The notes under the pieces were generated by a model. That model worked only from the letters and a program-made list of their open reading frames with translations, had not been told where the DNA came from and searched no databases. 64,000 nt of DNA, taken from contig NC_134701.1 of the NCBI RefSeq assembly GCF_043290135.1, positions 62,203,502-62,267,501 on the forward strand, written 5' to 3'. The translations under genes were made by a program, and so were the position numbers. The DNA is from Rhipicephalus microplus (Eukaryota; Arthropoda; Arachnida; Ixodida; Ixodidae). Shown piece by piece: positions 11,090 to 21,212 of this stretch (position 1 is its first letter; each line of letters begins with the position of its first letter).

Positions 11090-12133
11090 GCTTCTTGATG
11101 CTTTTAAACCATTGTAACGCTGCATGATCTGTGATCACAGTAAAAGGTTTCCCGTGTAGATAGCAGTGCCATTTATCAATGGCATCAATAATTGCCAAAC
11201 ATTCGAGTTCTGTGATGGCGTGTTTTAGTAACTTCCGTGAATGGTATGCAATTGGGTGTTCTCTACCTTCATCATCAGCCTGCTTCAAGACGGCGCTGAT
11301 ACATCTGTTGGATGCATCGCAGTATAGCACACAAGGCTTAGTGGCATCGTAGATGTTAAGATTGGCTCTTCTGTCACGCATTTCTTGAGCTGAGTGAAAG
11401 CCAATTTACACTCCGAATCCCAGTTCCAGGTGACGTCTTTGCTGAGCAGGCACGTCAGTGGGTGAGCGATTTGACTGAAGTGGTCGATGTATCGACGGTA
11501 AACATTGACAGTGCCAAAAAAACGCTGCAACTCTTTAGGGCGTGAGGGTGTCGGAAACCGTAGGATTGCGTCCACGTTGCTTTGCTTTGGAGTGATGGTG
11601 CCATGCGAAACCTTGTGTCCCAGGTACTCAATGAAGGTTAGAGCGAATTGACATTTCTTTTATTTCAGCTTGACGCCTTCGCTTTTGAAAGCTTTCAAAA
11701 CGACCTCCAGATGTCTCAGATGGTCTGGAAACGTGTCAGAGTAGACAACAATGTCATCGAAGTAATTCGTGACGTTCTGCAAACGGTGTTTTGCCAATAT
11801 GAATTTGACAGCCCGCTCGAAGGTGGCCGGAGCATTCCGAAGACCAAAAGGCATGACGAGCCACTCGTGGTGACCGGTACGTGTGACAAACGCCGTTTTC
11901 GGAATGTCATCAGGATGAATCTTCACGTGCCAGTAACCTGACGTTATGCCTAACGTCGAGAAGTACGTATACTTCCCCAGAGAATCGAGAACGTCATCGA
12001 TGCGAGGGATGGGCTGATAATCAGACACCGTCAATTCGTTCAGCTCGCGGTAGTCGATGCAGAAGCGCGTGCGTCCTTCCCTTTTTTTCTCTGCCAGAAG
12101 TGCTGGCGCAGCATGGTGCAGTGATGGCTGCAC
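11087..12133 (-). pseudogene. Ty3/gypsy derivative 2: RT and RNase H only
   Basis: Minus strand. The reverse transcriptase runs 12133-11660 with RTRFCIDYRELNELTV, FSTLGITSGYWHVKIHPDD, FGLRNAPATFERAV and the catalytic YFDDIVVYSD. After a stop near 11660 come the connection domain (FPTPSRPKELQRFFGTV) and RNase H motifs CDASN, ELECLAII and TDHAAL (11575-11092), with a frameshift near 11330. The element ends in a TA microsatellite. Gag, protease and integrase are missing. It is joined at 12133 directly to the leader sequence (12133-12210), so gag-protease has been deleted. It keeps exactly the part that derivative 1 lacks. Confidence 0.88.
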
Positions 12134-12210
12134 GATGAACCATTTATTTTTCTTCGTCTTCCTCCTTCTCTACCATTCCACCACACCATTCTCGTGTGGT
12201 TCGTCACACG
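12133..12210 (-). repeat. Gypsy leader/LTR-like segment, copy 2
   Basis: Nearly identical to 14755-14830: on minus GTGTGACGAACCACACGAG through to AATAAATGGTTCATCGT. At the upstream copy it runs into gag. Here it follows the integrase end of derivative 1 and runs into the RT of derivative 2, as expected of a shared terminal repeat. Confidence 0.7.
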
Positions 12211-14042
12211 CTTCCCCCCTCCCCCGAGAGAGACGTAGATGCAGGGGCAGATGATATCGTTTGTATCCCTTCATGAACGATGTCAGTCTGGCGACCGAGT
12301 GGAGGCACGCTACGGTCAATCTCGTAGTTAACTGCCGAAATCTTGCGTATGATCGTATAGGGTCCTTCCATGATTGCGCTGAGTTCGCCGCGGTTTGGGG
12401 GTCAGGGTGTTTCATATAGAACAAAGTCTCCCACTTGAAGCTCTAATAGAAGGAACTTCTTGTCATATATGATCTTGTTTTTCTCTTGATATGCTACTGA
12501 ATTGCGGACTGCGTTTGTACAAGCTTCCTACAGATTTTCGGTAACGCCTGAAAGAAGATAGGGATACGATGGTGTGCCATACATAAGAAAGCAGGGTGGG
12601 TAGCCTGTGACTTCGTGAGGTGTTCTATTGTACTCGTCGACAACGTCCGAGAGGAGACGCGGCCACGGTTTTCGGGGTTCGTCGTTGATCTTGCATCGGA
12701 GGCGAGTAACGATCGTCTCATTAGTGCACTCGTTTAGGCCATTACACTGCGGGCGTTGTGAGCTTGTTAAAAGCTGATGAATATTGTTGTGCTTGAGGAA
12801 CTGCTTAAATTTGCCGGCAGTGAATCCTGTGCCGCGGCCGGAAAGAAACTTCCAGCAGCAAAGATACTCTTCAGGCAAGAGATGTACACTTTTGAAAGCT
12901 TTCAAAACACCCTCCAGATGCCGCAGATGGTCTGGAAACGTGCCAGAGTAGACAACAATGTTATCGAAGTAATTCGTGACGTTCTGCAAACGGTGTTTTG
13001 CCAATATGAATTTGACAGCCCGTTCGAAGGTGGCCGGAGCATTCCGTAGGCCAAAAGGCACGGCGAGCCACTCGTAGTGACCGGTACGTGTGACAAACGC
13101 CGTTTTCGAAATGTCATCAGGGTGAATCTTCACGTGCCAGTAACCTGACGTTATGTCTAATGTCGAGAAGTACGTAGATTTCCCCAGAGAATCGAGAACG
13201 TCATCGATGCGAGGGCTGGGCTGATAATCAGGCACCGTCAATTCGTTCAGCTTGCGGTAGTCGATGCAGAAGCGCGTGCGTCCTTCCTCTTTTTTCTCTG
13301 CCAGAAGTGCTGGCGCAGCGTATGGGGAAGTAGATAGTCGTATGACACCGTGCTTGAGGAGCTCGTTGATCTGTCTGTCCATTTCAATGCTGTCAGTTTC
13401 TGAGCATCGATAGGGAGCTCTACGAATGGGAACATTGTTAGTGAGATGAATGCGATGCATTTCGCCGTTGATGCACCCAATGTCTGTCTGTGACTTGGAA
13501 AAAATGTCATCGTACTTGTGGATAAGCTGCTTCAATGCCAACTGTTGAGTTTTATTTAGATGTGGTACATCGCAAACAAAACCTTGTAAAGACGCGCCCA
13601 TGTTAGCCGTGGTGTGGTTTTGTGTACGAGAATGGAGGATGTCTTTCCCTTGGCGTAGAGTCATGGTGTCAAGGTCCAGCGACAAGTTAAAGAGGCAAGC
13701 ACTATCCAAGCCAAGAAGTAAGTTGCTCTTCATGCCTTGTAGAACATGAGCCTGAATTTCTCTTGTCACTTTTCCTATTTGTACCTTTAGATTAACGCGA
13801 CCCAAAGTTTTGGTAGATGATGTGACTTGTTGAACTGAGATTCATGAATTCCTCATTATTTGCAGGTGAAGTGCCTTCAGCACTGCTTCGCTGATACAGG
13901 TAATCGTAGCTCCGGTATCATGTATAGTGCTGACAGGGTACCCGTTAATGAGGGCATCAAACTGAATTACATGAACTCTGCGTCGCCTTCCTCGTTTCCC
14001 TGGTTGGTGGAGAGGGCGGAAATGCTTGCGCGTCGTGGGCAT
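12211..14042 (-). pseudogene. Ty3/gypsy derivative 1: protease-RT fused to integrase
   Basis: Minus strand. The aspartic protease has HDTGATITCI (14042-13842, interrupted by a stop at about 13841). The same frame resumes at 13805 with a 425-codon ORF. Its reverse transcriptase reads RTRFCIDYRKLNELTVPDYQ, ITSGYWHVKIHPDD and NAPATFERAV, but the catalytic YFDD has become YFDN. At about 12895 (AFKS) the frame jumps straight into late integrase sequence, GRGTGFTAGKFKQFLKHNN then ECTNETIVTRLRCKINDE. The usual integrase Asp of SDRG is Gly here. RNase H, the zinc-binding domain and the first catalytic Asp are deleted. Post-integrase sequence (EGPYTIIRKISAVNYE style) continues to about 12211. Confidence 0.88.
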
Positions 14043-14693
14043 TCATTATGCCAGTGCATCTGTCGGGGTAAGCCATCCATCGCGCAGTGTTTGCACTCAC
14101 GCACGGGTGTTCGTACCGGGGAATTACGTGGACGCTGACTAGTTTTGTCACCTGTTACGTTAATCTGTGTATTCCGAGCTGGTGGAAAGCGATGTAACTT
14201 CATTCTCTGCATGGTTGACTCTACACGAAGTGCAGCTGTAAGCCATGCCTCTGGTGTAGACGAGGTAAGCTTAGCAAGCGCCATTTCCATATGCGCAGGA
14301 AGACCGTCAATGAGCCCTGATATAAGGTGCATGTCCTTTAGGTCGGCGAGGCGTCCGAGAGACATTTTTTCATTATAGTATTCTTTCAAGCTCTGGCCTG
14401 TTCGCAACCGGCAATGAATGAATTGGCGAAAAAAATCCGCGACGCCGCTCGTAAAGTGTTTCTTCATGCGTTCACATAAGCTCTCCCAAGACGCGTCTGA
14501 GTCGAAAACCTCGGTGAGAAACCATCGGAAAGCCTCACCTTCAAGGTAATCGGAGAAGTAGCACAGCTTGTCTCGCTCCGTCCATGCTGCGGCCGCAGTC
14601 CTCACCTCAAAGAGCCGGAGCCACTTGTCAAAGGAAACGTCCGTAGATGCTCTCAAGTACTTCGGGATGTTGATGACTTTCTTGGATGTGGCC
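13967..14693 (-). pseudogene. Ty3/gypsy gag with zinc knuckle
   Basis: Minus strand. The likely start is MATSKKVINIPKYL near 14693; the frame is open further upstream. It has a retrotransposon gag core: WLRLFEVRTAAAAWTERDKL, YLEGEAFRWFLTEVF and FIHCRLRTGQSLKEYY. It ends with a CX2C...HX4C knuckle (CKHC...HWHNEC). The frame shifts relative to the downstream protease with an overlap of about 75 bases, as is usual for programmed frameshifting in this group, though decay could also explain it. Confidence 0.85.
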
Positions 14694-14754
14694 ATGATGA
14701 AGGGCACCGTAGATCCTGTCGACTCGTGTGACGCAGGAGACGTGATGGCAGTAC

Positions 14755-14830
14755 GATGAACCATTTATTTTTCTTCGTCTTCCTCCTTCTCTACCATTCC
14801 ACCACACCGTTCTCGTGTGGTTCGTCACAC
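14755..14830 (-). repeat. Gypsy leader/LTR-like segment, copy 1
   Basis: Same sequence as 12133-12210 (one visible difference, GTTCTCGTG against ATTCTCGTG). It lies immediately upstream of gag. The upstream edge dissolves into an AC microsatellite (14827-14862), so the full LTR is not recoverable. Confidence 0.65.
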
Positions 14831-14876
14831 ACACACACACACACGCACGCACACACACACACATATATATATGTTT

Positions 14877-15994
14877 ATAAAGAAAAGCATACTTAAGGGC
14901 TCGTTTTTTTCGTGTTTGACACAATATTAATGAGACCTAACAGACAATAGAGAGAGAGATAAAGATGCAAGGAAAGGCAGAGAGGTTAACCAGACGCACA
15001 TCCGGTTTGCTACCCTGCACTGGGGAAGGGATGAAGGGGAGAGAAGAGGTTGCAGAGAGATGAGAAAGTACACACAATCATGAGCACACTCAGGGAGCAC
15101 ACACAGTCTACAGGCGGTCGCTCAGGTTTCTTGACTTTAAGTAAAGTAGCAGTGCTTTAGTCGCTTTCTGCGCAACTGAGGCAGATGCCCAAGGTCCTAG
15201 TATCTTCTGCACACAAAATGGTCCGGGGTCAAGTTGATTCAAAACCATCTGGAGCTGGCATCGCTGTGTGTCGTAGCAAGCGCAGCTGCACAGGACGTGT
15301 TCGATGGTCTCTTCAGCTCCGCAGTAGTCGCATGTAGGAGTGTCTGCCATATTAATGCGAAAGGAGTATACCTTTATAAATGCAACACCCAACCAAAGGC
15401 GGCATAACAGTGTCGCATCGGAGCGGGAAAGTTGTGATGGTAGCTTTATCTTGAGCGAAGGATCCAGTTCATAAAATTGACACCTTTGGAAGCTGGTAGA
15501 CGACCAGAACGTGCGTGTGAGATCTCGAGCCAGCAGGTAAAGTTGTCTTGCTGCATAATTCCTTGATAGAGGCATCGGGACTACACGGGTTCCTTCATGG
15601 GCTGAGCAGGCTGCATCATCGGCTAATTGATTTCCGGTAATACCGATATGTCCAGGCAGCCATTGATATATAATATCATGCCCTCGTGCTAGAGCTTCAT
15701 GATGGCAATGTCTTATTTCTTGTACCAATTGTTCATGACTCCTCCTACGCATGGCAGACTGCAAACTCTGAAGCGCTGCCTTCGAATCACAGAATATGAC
15801 CCATTTTCCTGGACGTTCTTGAATGAGATATTGTAAAGCAGCCCTTATAGCAGCAAGCTCTGATGCCGTAGATGTAGTCATATGCGACTACTTAAACTTG
15901 TTAATGCCAAGGAAAGTATAGGGGAAGTTATTACACCGAATTTTAATGTAAATGTGAAGAAAGAAAAGTGGGTGAAAAGATGACTTGCCGTGAA

Positions 15995-15996
<2 letters not shown>
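14877..15996 (-). repeat. Microsatellite-flanked repeat, copy split by a LINE
   Basis: Left part 14877-14949 (AAAGAAAAGCATACTTAAGG to ACAGACAATAG), right part 15904-15996 (TGCCAAGGAAAGTATAGGGG to TTGCCGTGAACC). Together they equal the uninterrupted copy at 10857-11033. A (TA)n array (15997-16060) follows, as in the other copy. Confidence 0.75.
14950..15903 (-). mobile_element. 5'-truncated LINE (I/R1-type) with RNase H domain
   Basis: Minus-strand frame 15881-15108 (257 codons) is intact. It has an RNase H domain: ASELAAIRAALQYLIQ, FCDSKAALQSLQS, YQWLPGHIGITGNQLADDAA. A C-terminal CCHC-like finger follows, CDYCGAEETIEHVLCSCACY. An acidic-strand RNase H placed after the RT is typical of I-superfamily LINEs. 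The 3' untranslated part (15107-14950) ends in an AG-rich tail. Endonuclease and RT are lost by 5' truncation. I see no clear target duplication. Confidence 0.82.

Positions 15997-16060
<64 letters not shown>
15997..16060. repeat. (TA)n microsatellite
   Basis: TA array bordering the split dispersed repeat. Confidence 0.95.
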
Positions 16061-16063
<3 letters not shown>

Positions 16064-18472
16064 CCAGCGCACCTGGCACATTCAGTTGCGATATTTGCCG
16101 AATCATGGTCTGGAAAAAATTCAATGATGGATCTCTGACACTACGCACAATATTTTTTACTTTAAAAAAGTAGGCTGGCCATAATTTGTGGTTTGAAAGG
16201 ATTGACACTTGGGCAGGTTAGTGGCGATTCATTTAAAAAAGTGTTAACTGCGCTCTTTGCCTCTGTTGTCTCGTCTTTTCCTAATCGTTCTATGCACTGC
16301 CAACACTTTTTGGCATAAGCCCTATATGTGACCACTCTAAATTTGATAATAGAAAGGCTAATTGAAGTACCTTTGTTAAATATTTCTTTCTGAATGATCT
16401 AATTTGTGGCTAAGTTTTTCCACCTTTGCCTAGAAATTGTCTGCCAAGACAGCAAGTGCATAACTATTAAACTAGTTTTTTTACGAAGAATCTGTAGTGA
16501 TTAAAAAACATGCCGATTAGTTTCCCTTAGCTGCTCTTTGGTCTTCAACTGCGTCGGCGATCAACAGAGAACTGTGGCGTTTCCCAAGAAAGGTTAATTG
16601 GTTTGAAAATGCTCTTCCTAAACTCTTCCTAATGCTCTTTCAACACTTGCGTGTGTATTCTACTACTGGCAAGTCTAGCGCGGTGACGCAGCTCAAAAAC
16701 AACAGCGAGCGTTTTTTGACATGGCTGCCAGGAGGCACCATAGCATCAAGTCGGAGTCTGGGAAAAAGACTATAGCTGCGCAAATTGTTTCCACTATCTC
16801 ATTGTACCATAAAAAGTTACCAAAAAGTTAACAACAATCTTTAATAAACATCTGAACATCATCAATCAACGAGATTAGACATGCCGCACTTCCATGAGCT
16901 TGGTGGACACGTTCAATGTGCAAATGTCATTAGGTGTGAGTGTCATTCATTATTCCAGTGTACCACCAACAAAAATGACATAAATACGTAATGTCATACA
17001 TAGCGAATGACATTACAGGTGCTGTGTGACAGTGCTACAAGAGTTATGAAAAAGAAAATCGCCACTGATTCGTTTAGCACGCAAAGACAGGCGGTAGTAC
17101 ATATGAATATTTTAGGAGACAAGAATTTTCCACAAGTACCCCTCTGTATTACTCTGGCACTAAATACTAATTAATTTGGGAAATTACAGCAATGCCATCA
17201 CTCGTAGCACAAGAGACTGACACCAGGCATGTCTAATGTGTATGGTTGTCAAAACGAGATTTTGTTAAAGAGCCAGTCAACAGGCCCCTACTTTTTTTTT
17301 TTTCACTTCCCAAACAAGCTCAACAATTCGTGAAGTAGACCAAGCAATCAATGTTGTCTGAATATTACAGCGATACGTGCTGCGCAGAGCCTTCATTTCG
17401 ATGAACCATTCTCGTGCTCTTTTCATACGCTTGACCAATCCTCCTTCCATGCGCAGTGAGGCAAAGTCGGCGCTAGGCGACTTGACGCAGCTCATTGATT
17501 GGTCTAGACCAAGTCTCAACAAACATTAGGGAAGTCAACGTCAGTTCCTGTGTCTACTCACAGCTACAAAAATGCCCCTTGTTTCTTGGCACTGCGGAGA
17601 CACAGTTTTGGTCTCGCAGTTGTCGTGCGTACGTTCCTCGCTCAGCTACAGCTCAGCACAGCACCTGCATGCACGTGCTTTGCTCTCGAAATGAGCAAAA
17701 CTCCTCTCCCTCCCTTCGCTCCCGCATTCCTGTTTCTTTCACTCACATTCCCCAATTCCCCACACGTAGTTGTTGAGGGGACCTCCATGAGAGAGACAGT
17801 TACAACAACGCGCTTTTCTCTTCGTTTACCTTTTCTTAGAATCACCCCAGGGGAAAAGAATTGCTTCATTGCTGGCAGCAAATCGAGCGACTGGGCAGCG
17901 CAAAAGCATGGCCACTGGGTAAACAGTAAACAACCAGGAGTTGCAGCAAGCGAACGCGCATTGCGATGAATGGAGTTCGTTGATGACATCGGTTGCTGAC
18001 GTGTCACGTTGCCGATGTGGACGCCTTCCCCTCTATGTGAGGGAGAAGGGTGGTGAGGCCAGGTGAAAATTTGAAACCAGCTGGAACTGATGTTGCAACC
18101 CCTGTAATTTCCTCAATGAAGCATGTATTTATAAAGTTCTTGTGACATGAAGTAAAAGTGCACATATTTCTCTTTATAAGAATTTCGAAACCTTCGGGTT
18201 GTTTACTGGCTTTCTCAACTTTTTCTCTCACTGTTGTCCATTTATTTTAGCTATGCATTCTCAACTGGTGCCGCAACGTGCAAGGAAACGTTCAATTGCT
18301 TCAGGAGTTTAAAATTCACAGATATTCCTACCTCTGCACCATTTTCCGAGAACACTTTGGTGTTAAAATAATACCGTAGATATTCTTACTTAACTTTAGC
18401 GTTAAACATGAGCTGATGTAACTGCTACTGCAGGTCACAAAAAATGAGTAGTGGGGAGGGAGCATAACTCAC
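16061..18472. other. BLOC1S5 intron 3, no recognised gene
   Basis: Nothing coding recognised. A segment starting AAAGAGCCAGTCAACAGGCC at 17267 resembles the AAAGGGCCACTCACCAGG dispersed repeat found at 24256 (plus) and about 29012 (minus). Confidence 0.45.
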
Positions 18473-18661
18473 GGAGTTGACCTTGTCCTCGGCCTCGAGG
18501 ATACGGTGGCACATGCTGAGTGCCACTTCAAGGTTGCCTGCGAGGCTGCACAGTCCCTGGTCCGAGGCACGACACGCCCGGTCGATTTGCGTCTCCCGTA
18601 CCTCAGTTACATCTTCAAGCATCTCAAACAGCTTCTGCACCTCACGGTCACCACGCTTTTC
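18473..18661 (-). CDS. BLOC1S5: BLOC1S5 coding exon 3
   Basis: A 189-base exon (63 codons, phase 0 at both ends) between a CTACGCAG acceptor and a GTGAGTTATG donor on the minus strand. It begins EKRGDREVQKLFEMLEDVTE, completing the YFVKEFEEKRG block of Muted across the exon 2/3 junction, and ends CHRILEAEDKVNS. The pattern of a helix, a Cys-containing linker and a helix matches the central coiled-coil region of vertebrate BLOC1S5. No stops or frameshifts. Confidence 0.85.
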
Positions 18662-20159
18662 CTGCGTAGCACTCGAGGAAAGGCATTACGCTATGTTTTA
18701 TGCAATCAAAAACATCCTGGGACAACACTGTAATAACTTACGTCACACCCATGGAAGAAAAAAAGCCCATTAAGCTCTAAAGAGCATCTGCATAAACTGA
18801 GCCAACCTCAAACCCAATGTTGGCTGAATTACTGTATTGTAATCGGCTCTAGTGCACAAGCTCGCAGAAGCAGACAGCTAATTTCGAATACGCTCTGAGA
18901 GCAGGCATGCGATATTCTGCGGCTACCACTTTTGACCTAAAATTTTCTAATCTTAAAATACATCAAAAGCTACATGAATGCCTGTATAAGTTATGCAACC
19001 AGCTTTGGCCCACTTTTTCACACCACCAGTGAAATAAGAATTTTAAGACACAGATATATCTGCAAGTGAACTCTTTCGTAATGAAACCGAACAAATAATC
19101 ATGCTATAAACCGCAGTGTTCAAAAATGCGTTTGGTTTCAAGGCTGGTCATTTCAAGCTGATTGTGTAATTTATGTGTGAACTCTAGGGTCCACACTAGC
19201 GAATTCATGCAGCCCTTTTGTAGAAGGAAGTAACTCAATGAAGATAAATAGACAGTGGCAGGCAGGATTCCCTTGTTCTGGTGTTACATCAGTATTGGTA
19301 CATTTCGCGACCACTACAATGCCTTGTACTCAGATACAAATTTCTCAGTAACCATGAAATGGCCGTGGCATTGAAAATGGCCAATGAAAAAAACAAAAAC
19401 AATGCTAGCTTCAGCTGAGCTGCTTGCATGACACGGAATTAACTTTTCAGCAGCAGATACTTTGTCGCGTTTCAATTGCTGATGCAGACAATAGCATCAT
19501 GTCACATGTTTGTTTATAATTGCTAGAAGGAGTCAACCAATCAACCTTCAGTTACCGGGCAGCACTTGTGCGACTCTCTTTTAAATTTCACGGTTACCAT
19601 AGTGCCCTGTGTTCATTAAGCATAGTACCAAAACCACGTCGCAGTTTTATTGCATGTGGGTACTTCGCCAGTAATTCAACATTTGTAAGCTTGCTACAGC
19701 TTTTAAAAAAATGATCGGCGTTCATTGGCGCTTTGTGTGCGACAATCAAAAGCCGATGTGCTGATACGCGCATTCACTCCTTTGAGAGTGTGTGAGGTTA
19801 TGTATATTGTTCTACTATGAGATGTGCACTGGCACTGCACAAGTTTTGCTGGAAACGTGAAAGTATTGTCGGCAAAACCGAAGTTAACATACTTTGACAT
19901 CTTAGTACGGTGTACTAGCTCCAGTTTCGGTTTGAGCTGCTGGTTGCATTTTCGCGACTAAGTACAGATAAAGCCATTGAGTTAAGTGACGTAGGTAGCG
20001 TAGCTGATGCACTTGCGGCCAACTAGTAACGTTGCTTGCGGCAGCCACACTCGAGATTCGCAAGCATTTGAAGTGCCTGCTTGCACTGTGTGCCGGTAGG
20101 GCAGCCGGTTCTCTCGCAACAAACGATGAATAAACACAGGCGTACGGACGAGTGCTTAC
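18662..20159. other. BLOC1S5 intron 2, no recognised gene
   Basis: AT-rich intronic sequence. I found no exon, RNA gene or transposon that I could support. Confidence 0.5.
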
Positions 20160-20242
20160 CTCAAACTCCTTAACGAAAAACTTTATTTCTCCTTGCAGAA
20201 ATGGCTTGTGATCAAAGAGGCGCGAATAGATCTCGGTGATAT
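20160..20242 (-). CDS. BLOC1S5: BLOC1S5 coding exon 2
   Basis: An 83-base exon with minus-strand acceptor CATTGCAG and donor GTAAGCACT. With one base from exon 1 it encodes DITEIYSRLFDHKPFLQGE followed by IKFFVKEFE. This is the best-conserved stretch of the family (vertebrate Muted has DLGEIHSRLLDHRP and YFVKEFEEKRG) and is the main reason for the assignment. Phase 1 at entry, phase 0 at exit. Confidence 0.9.
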
Positions 20243-20408
20243 CTGCAATGAAAACAAAAGATCAAGCGCCTCGTCACAAAACTAAAGCGAGGTGGGGCGC
20301 CTCAAGACACCATCGCAATAAACACGCGCAAGACACGAGCGCGAATGCATTTACGTTCGATCAACGAGTTGCAGAGAATCGCGAAGAAATGCTGAGTTAA
20401 CGAAATAC

Positions 20409-20457
20409 CTTTCACAACATTTACGGTCGTAGCAGCCGACGACGAAACTTCCGCCAT
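20409..20457 (-). CDS. BLOC1S5: BLOC1S5 coding exon 1 (start)
   Basis: Start codon at 20457-20455, 49 coding bases, donor GTATTTCG. It encodes MAEVSSSAATTVNVVK plus one base. The short, Ser/Ala/Thr-rich, poorly conserved N-terminus is as expected for the family. The ATG lies in GCC-ATGG context. It is the only in-frame Met before the conserved exon 2 block and faces RPS8 across 90 bp. Confidence 0.8.
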
Positions 20458-20547
20458 GATAATCTTAGACGGCGCTGGGACGCGAGCGCCTGTATCCCAT
20501 CGTGCATAGCGGCCGATCAGCGCTCTCTTTCCGGTCTACTCGCCATC
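20458..20547. promoter_or_regulatory. Shared bidirectional promoter of BLOC1S5 and RPS8
   Basis: Only 90 bp separate the two divergent start codons, so both 5' untranslated regions and the core promoter fit in this interval or overlap first exons. The sequence is GC-rich with no obvious TATA box. The RPS8 side ends in a pyrimidine-rich tract, typical of ribosomal protein genes. Co-regulation is an inference. Confidence 0.7.
20523..20532 (+). promoter_or_regulatory. TOP-like pyrimidine tract of RPS8
   Basis: CTCTCTTTCC lies 16-25 bases before the RPS8 start codon. Ribosomal protein mRNAs usually begin with C followed by pyrimidines (5' TOP), which places their translation under growth control. 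Transcription probably starts in this tract, giving a 5' UTR of about 20-25 bases. Confidence 0.6.
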
Positions 20548-20551
20548 ATGG
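20548..20551 (+). CDS. RPS8: RPS8 coding exon 1 (start codon)
   Basis: ATG plus one G, directly followed by the donor GTAAGTG. A first coding exon holding only the Met codon and one base is a common layout in ribosomal protein genes and separates the TOP promoter from the coding body. Joining to exon 2 gives MGISRDHW, matching the invariant eS8 N-terminus, which fixes this start. Confidence 0.93.
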
Positions 20552-21105
20552 GTAAGTGTCGAGTTCGAACTCTTGTGCCGAATCGTCCGCAATCCGCGCG
20601 TAAACAAAGTTTCACGGTTACCATCTTTCACTTATTTACTCTAAAATGTTTGTTCTAGCAATCGAACTAATTAATTTTCCGCCGTTTAAGTCAGTAATTT
20701 CGAGGTATGGCACCAAATATCGTGTCTCCTGCTGTTGCTATCATGGAGGGTAGTCATGCCTCAACACGTGTAAGTCTGTCTAACTTGCTCGCTATTCTGC
20801 TACTTGCCGGGTGTGCATGTCGTAACTGCCTGTTCTTCGACAGTACGTGAAATATCAGAGCCGTGGCTGGCTCCTGCAGCTGTTTAATGGCGTCGAATCA
20901 GCGTGCTGTCCGACAGCACCTGTGCCGGCATCAACTGTTCGAGAGGTTCGTGACGAAGGCTGTCGTGATGAGCAAATAAAATACCATCTTTCGGCTGACT
21001 GCCGTGACGAGCATAGCGTTTCTGAGGCCTTCACGACGTGTCGAAGTTGACTGTTCCGAGTGTTCGCACACAATGTGACGACGTGCTCCTCTCACATCCT
21101 CGCAG
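20552..21105 (+). other. RPS8 intron 1
   Basis: GTAAGTG...CCTCGCAG. The only short intron of the gene (554 bp) and free of transposons. It contains the C/D snoRNA at 20955-21032, which ends 73 bases before the acceptor, a spacing typical for intronic C/D snoRNAs. Confidence 0.85.
20955..21032 (+). ncRNA. Box C/D snoRNA, 28S guide (U32/U51/snR39-type), copy 1
   Basis: C box GTGATGA (20965-20971), guide ACCATCTTTCGG (20983-20994), D' box CTGA (20995-20998), C' box GTGACGA (21004-21010), D box CTGA (21022-21025). The terminal stem is GAAGGC (20955-20960) with GCCTTC (21027-21032). The guide is perfectly complementary over 12 nt to the CCGAAAGAUGGU segment of 28S rRNA. The five-nucleotide rule points to the second A of GAAAG, the site methylated by U32/U51 in vertebrates and snR39/snR59 in yeast (from memory). 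It is the best-formed of the three copies, with clear C and C' boxes. Confidence 0.88.
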
Positions 21106-21212
21106 GTATCTCTCGTGATCACTGGCACAAGCGTAGGAAGACTGGCGGTAAGCGCAAACCTCTTCGCAAGAAGAGGAAGTTCGAGCTTGGCCGACCCGCT
21201 GCAAACACAAAG
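21106..21212 (+). CDS. RPS8: RPS8 coding exon 2
   Basis: 107 bases between CCTCGCAG and GTGAGTGG. It encodes [19 protein letters not shown] and then [17 protein letters not shown], the basic rRNA-contacting N-terminus of eS8 (human: [20 protein letters not shown]). The exon ends in phase 0 after the Lys codon of ANTK. Confidence 0.97.
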
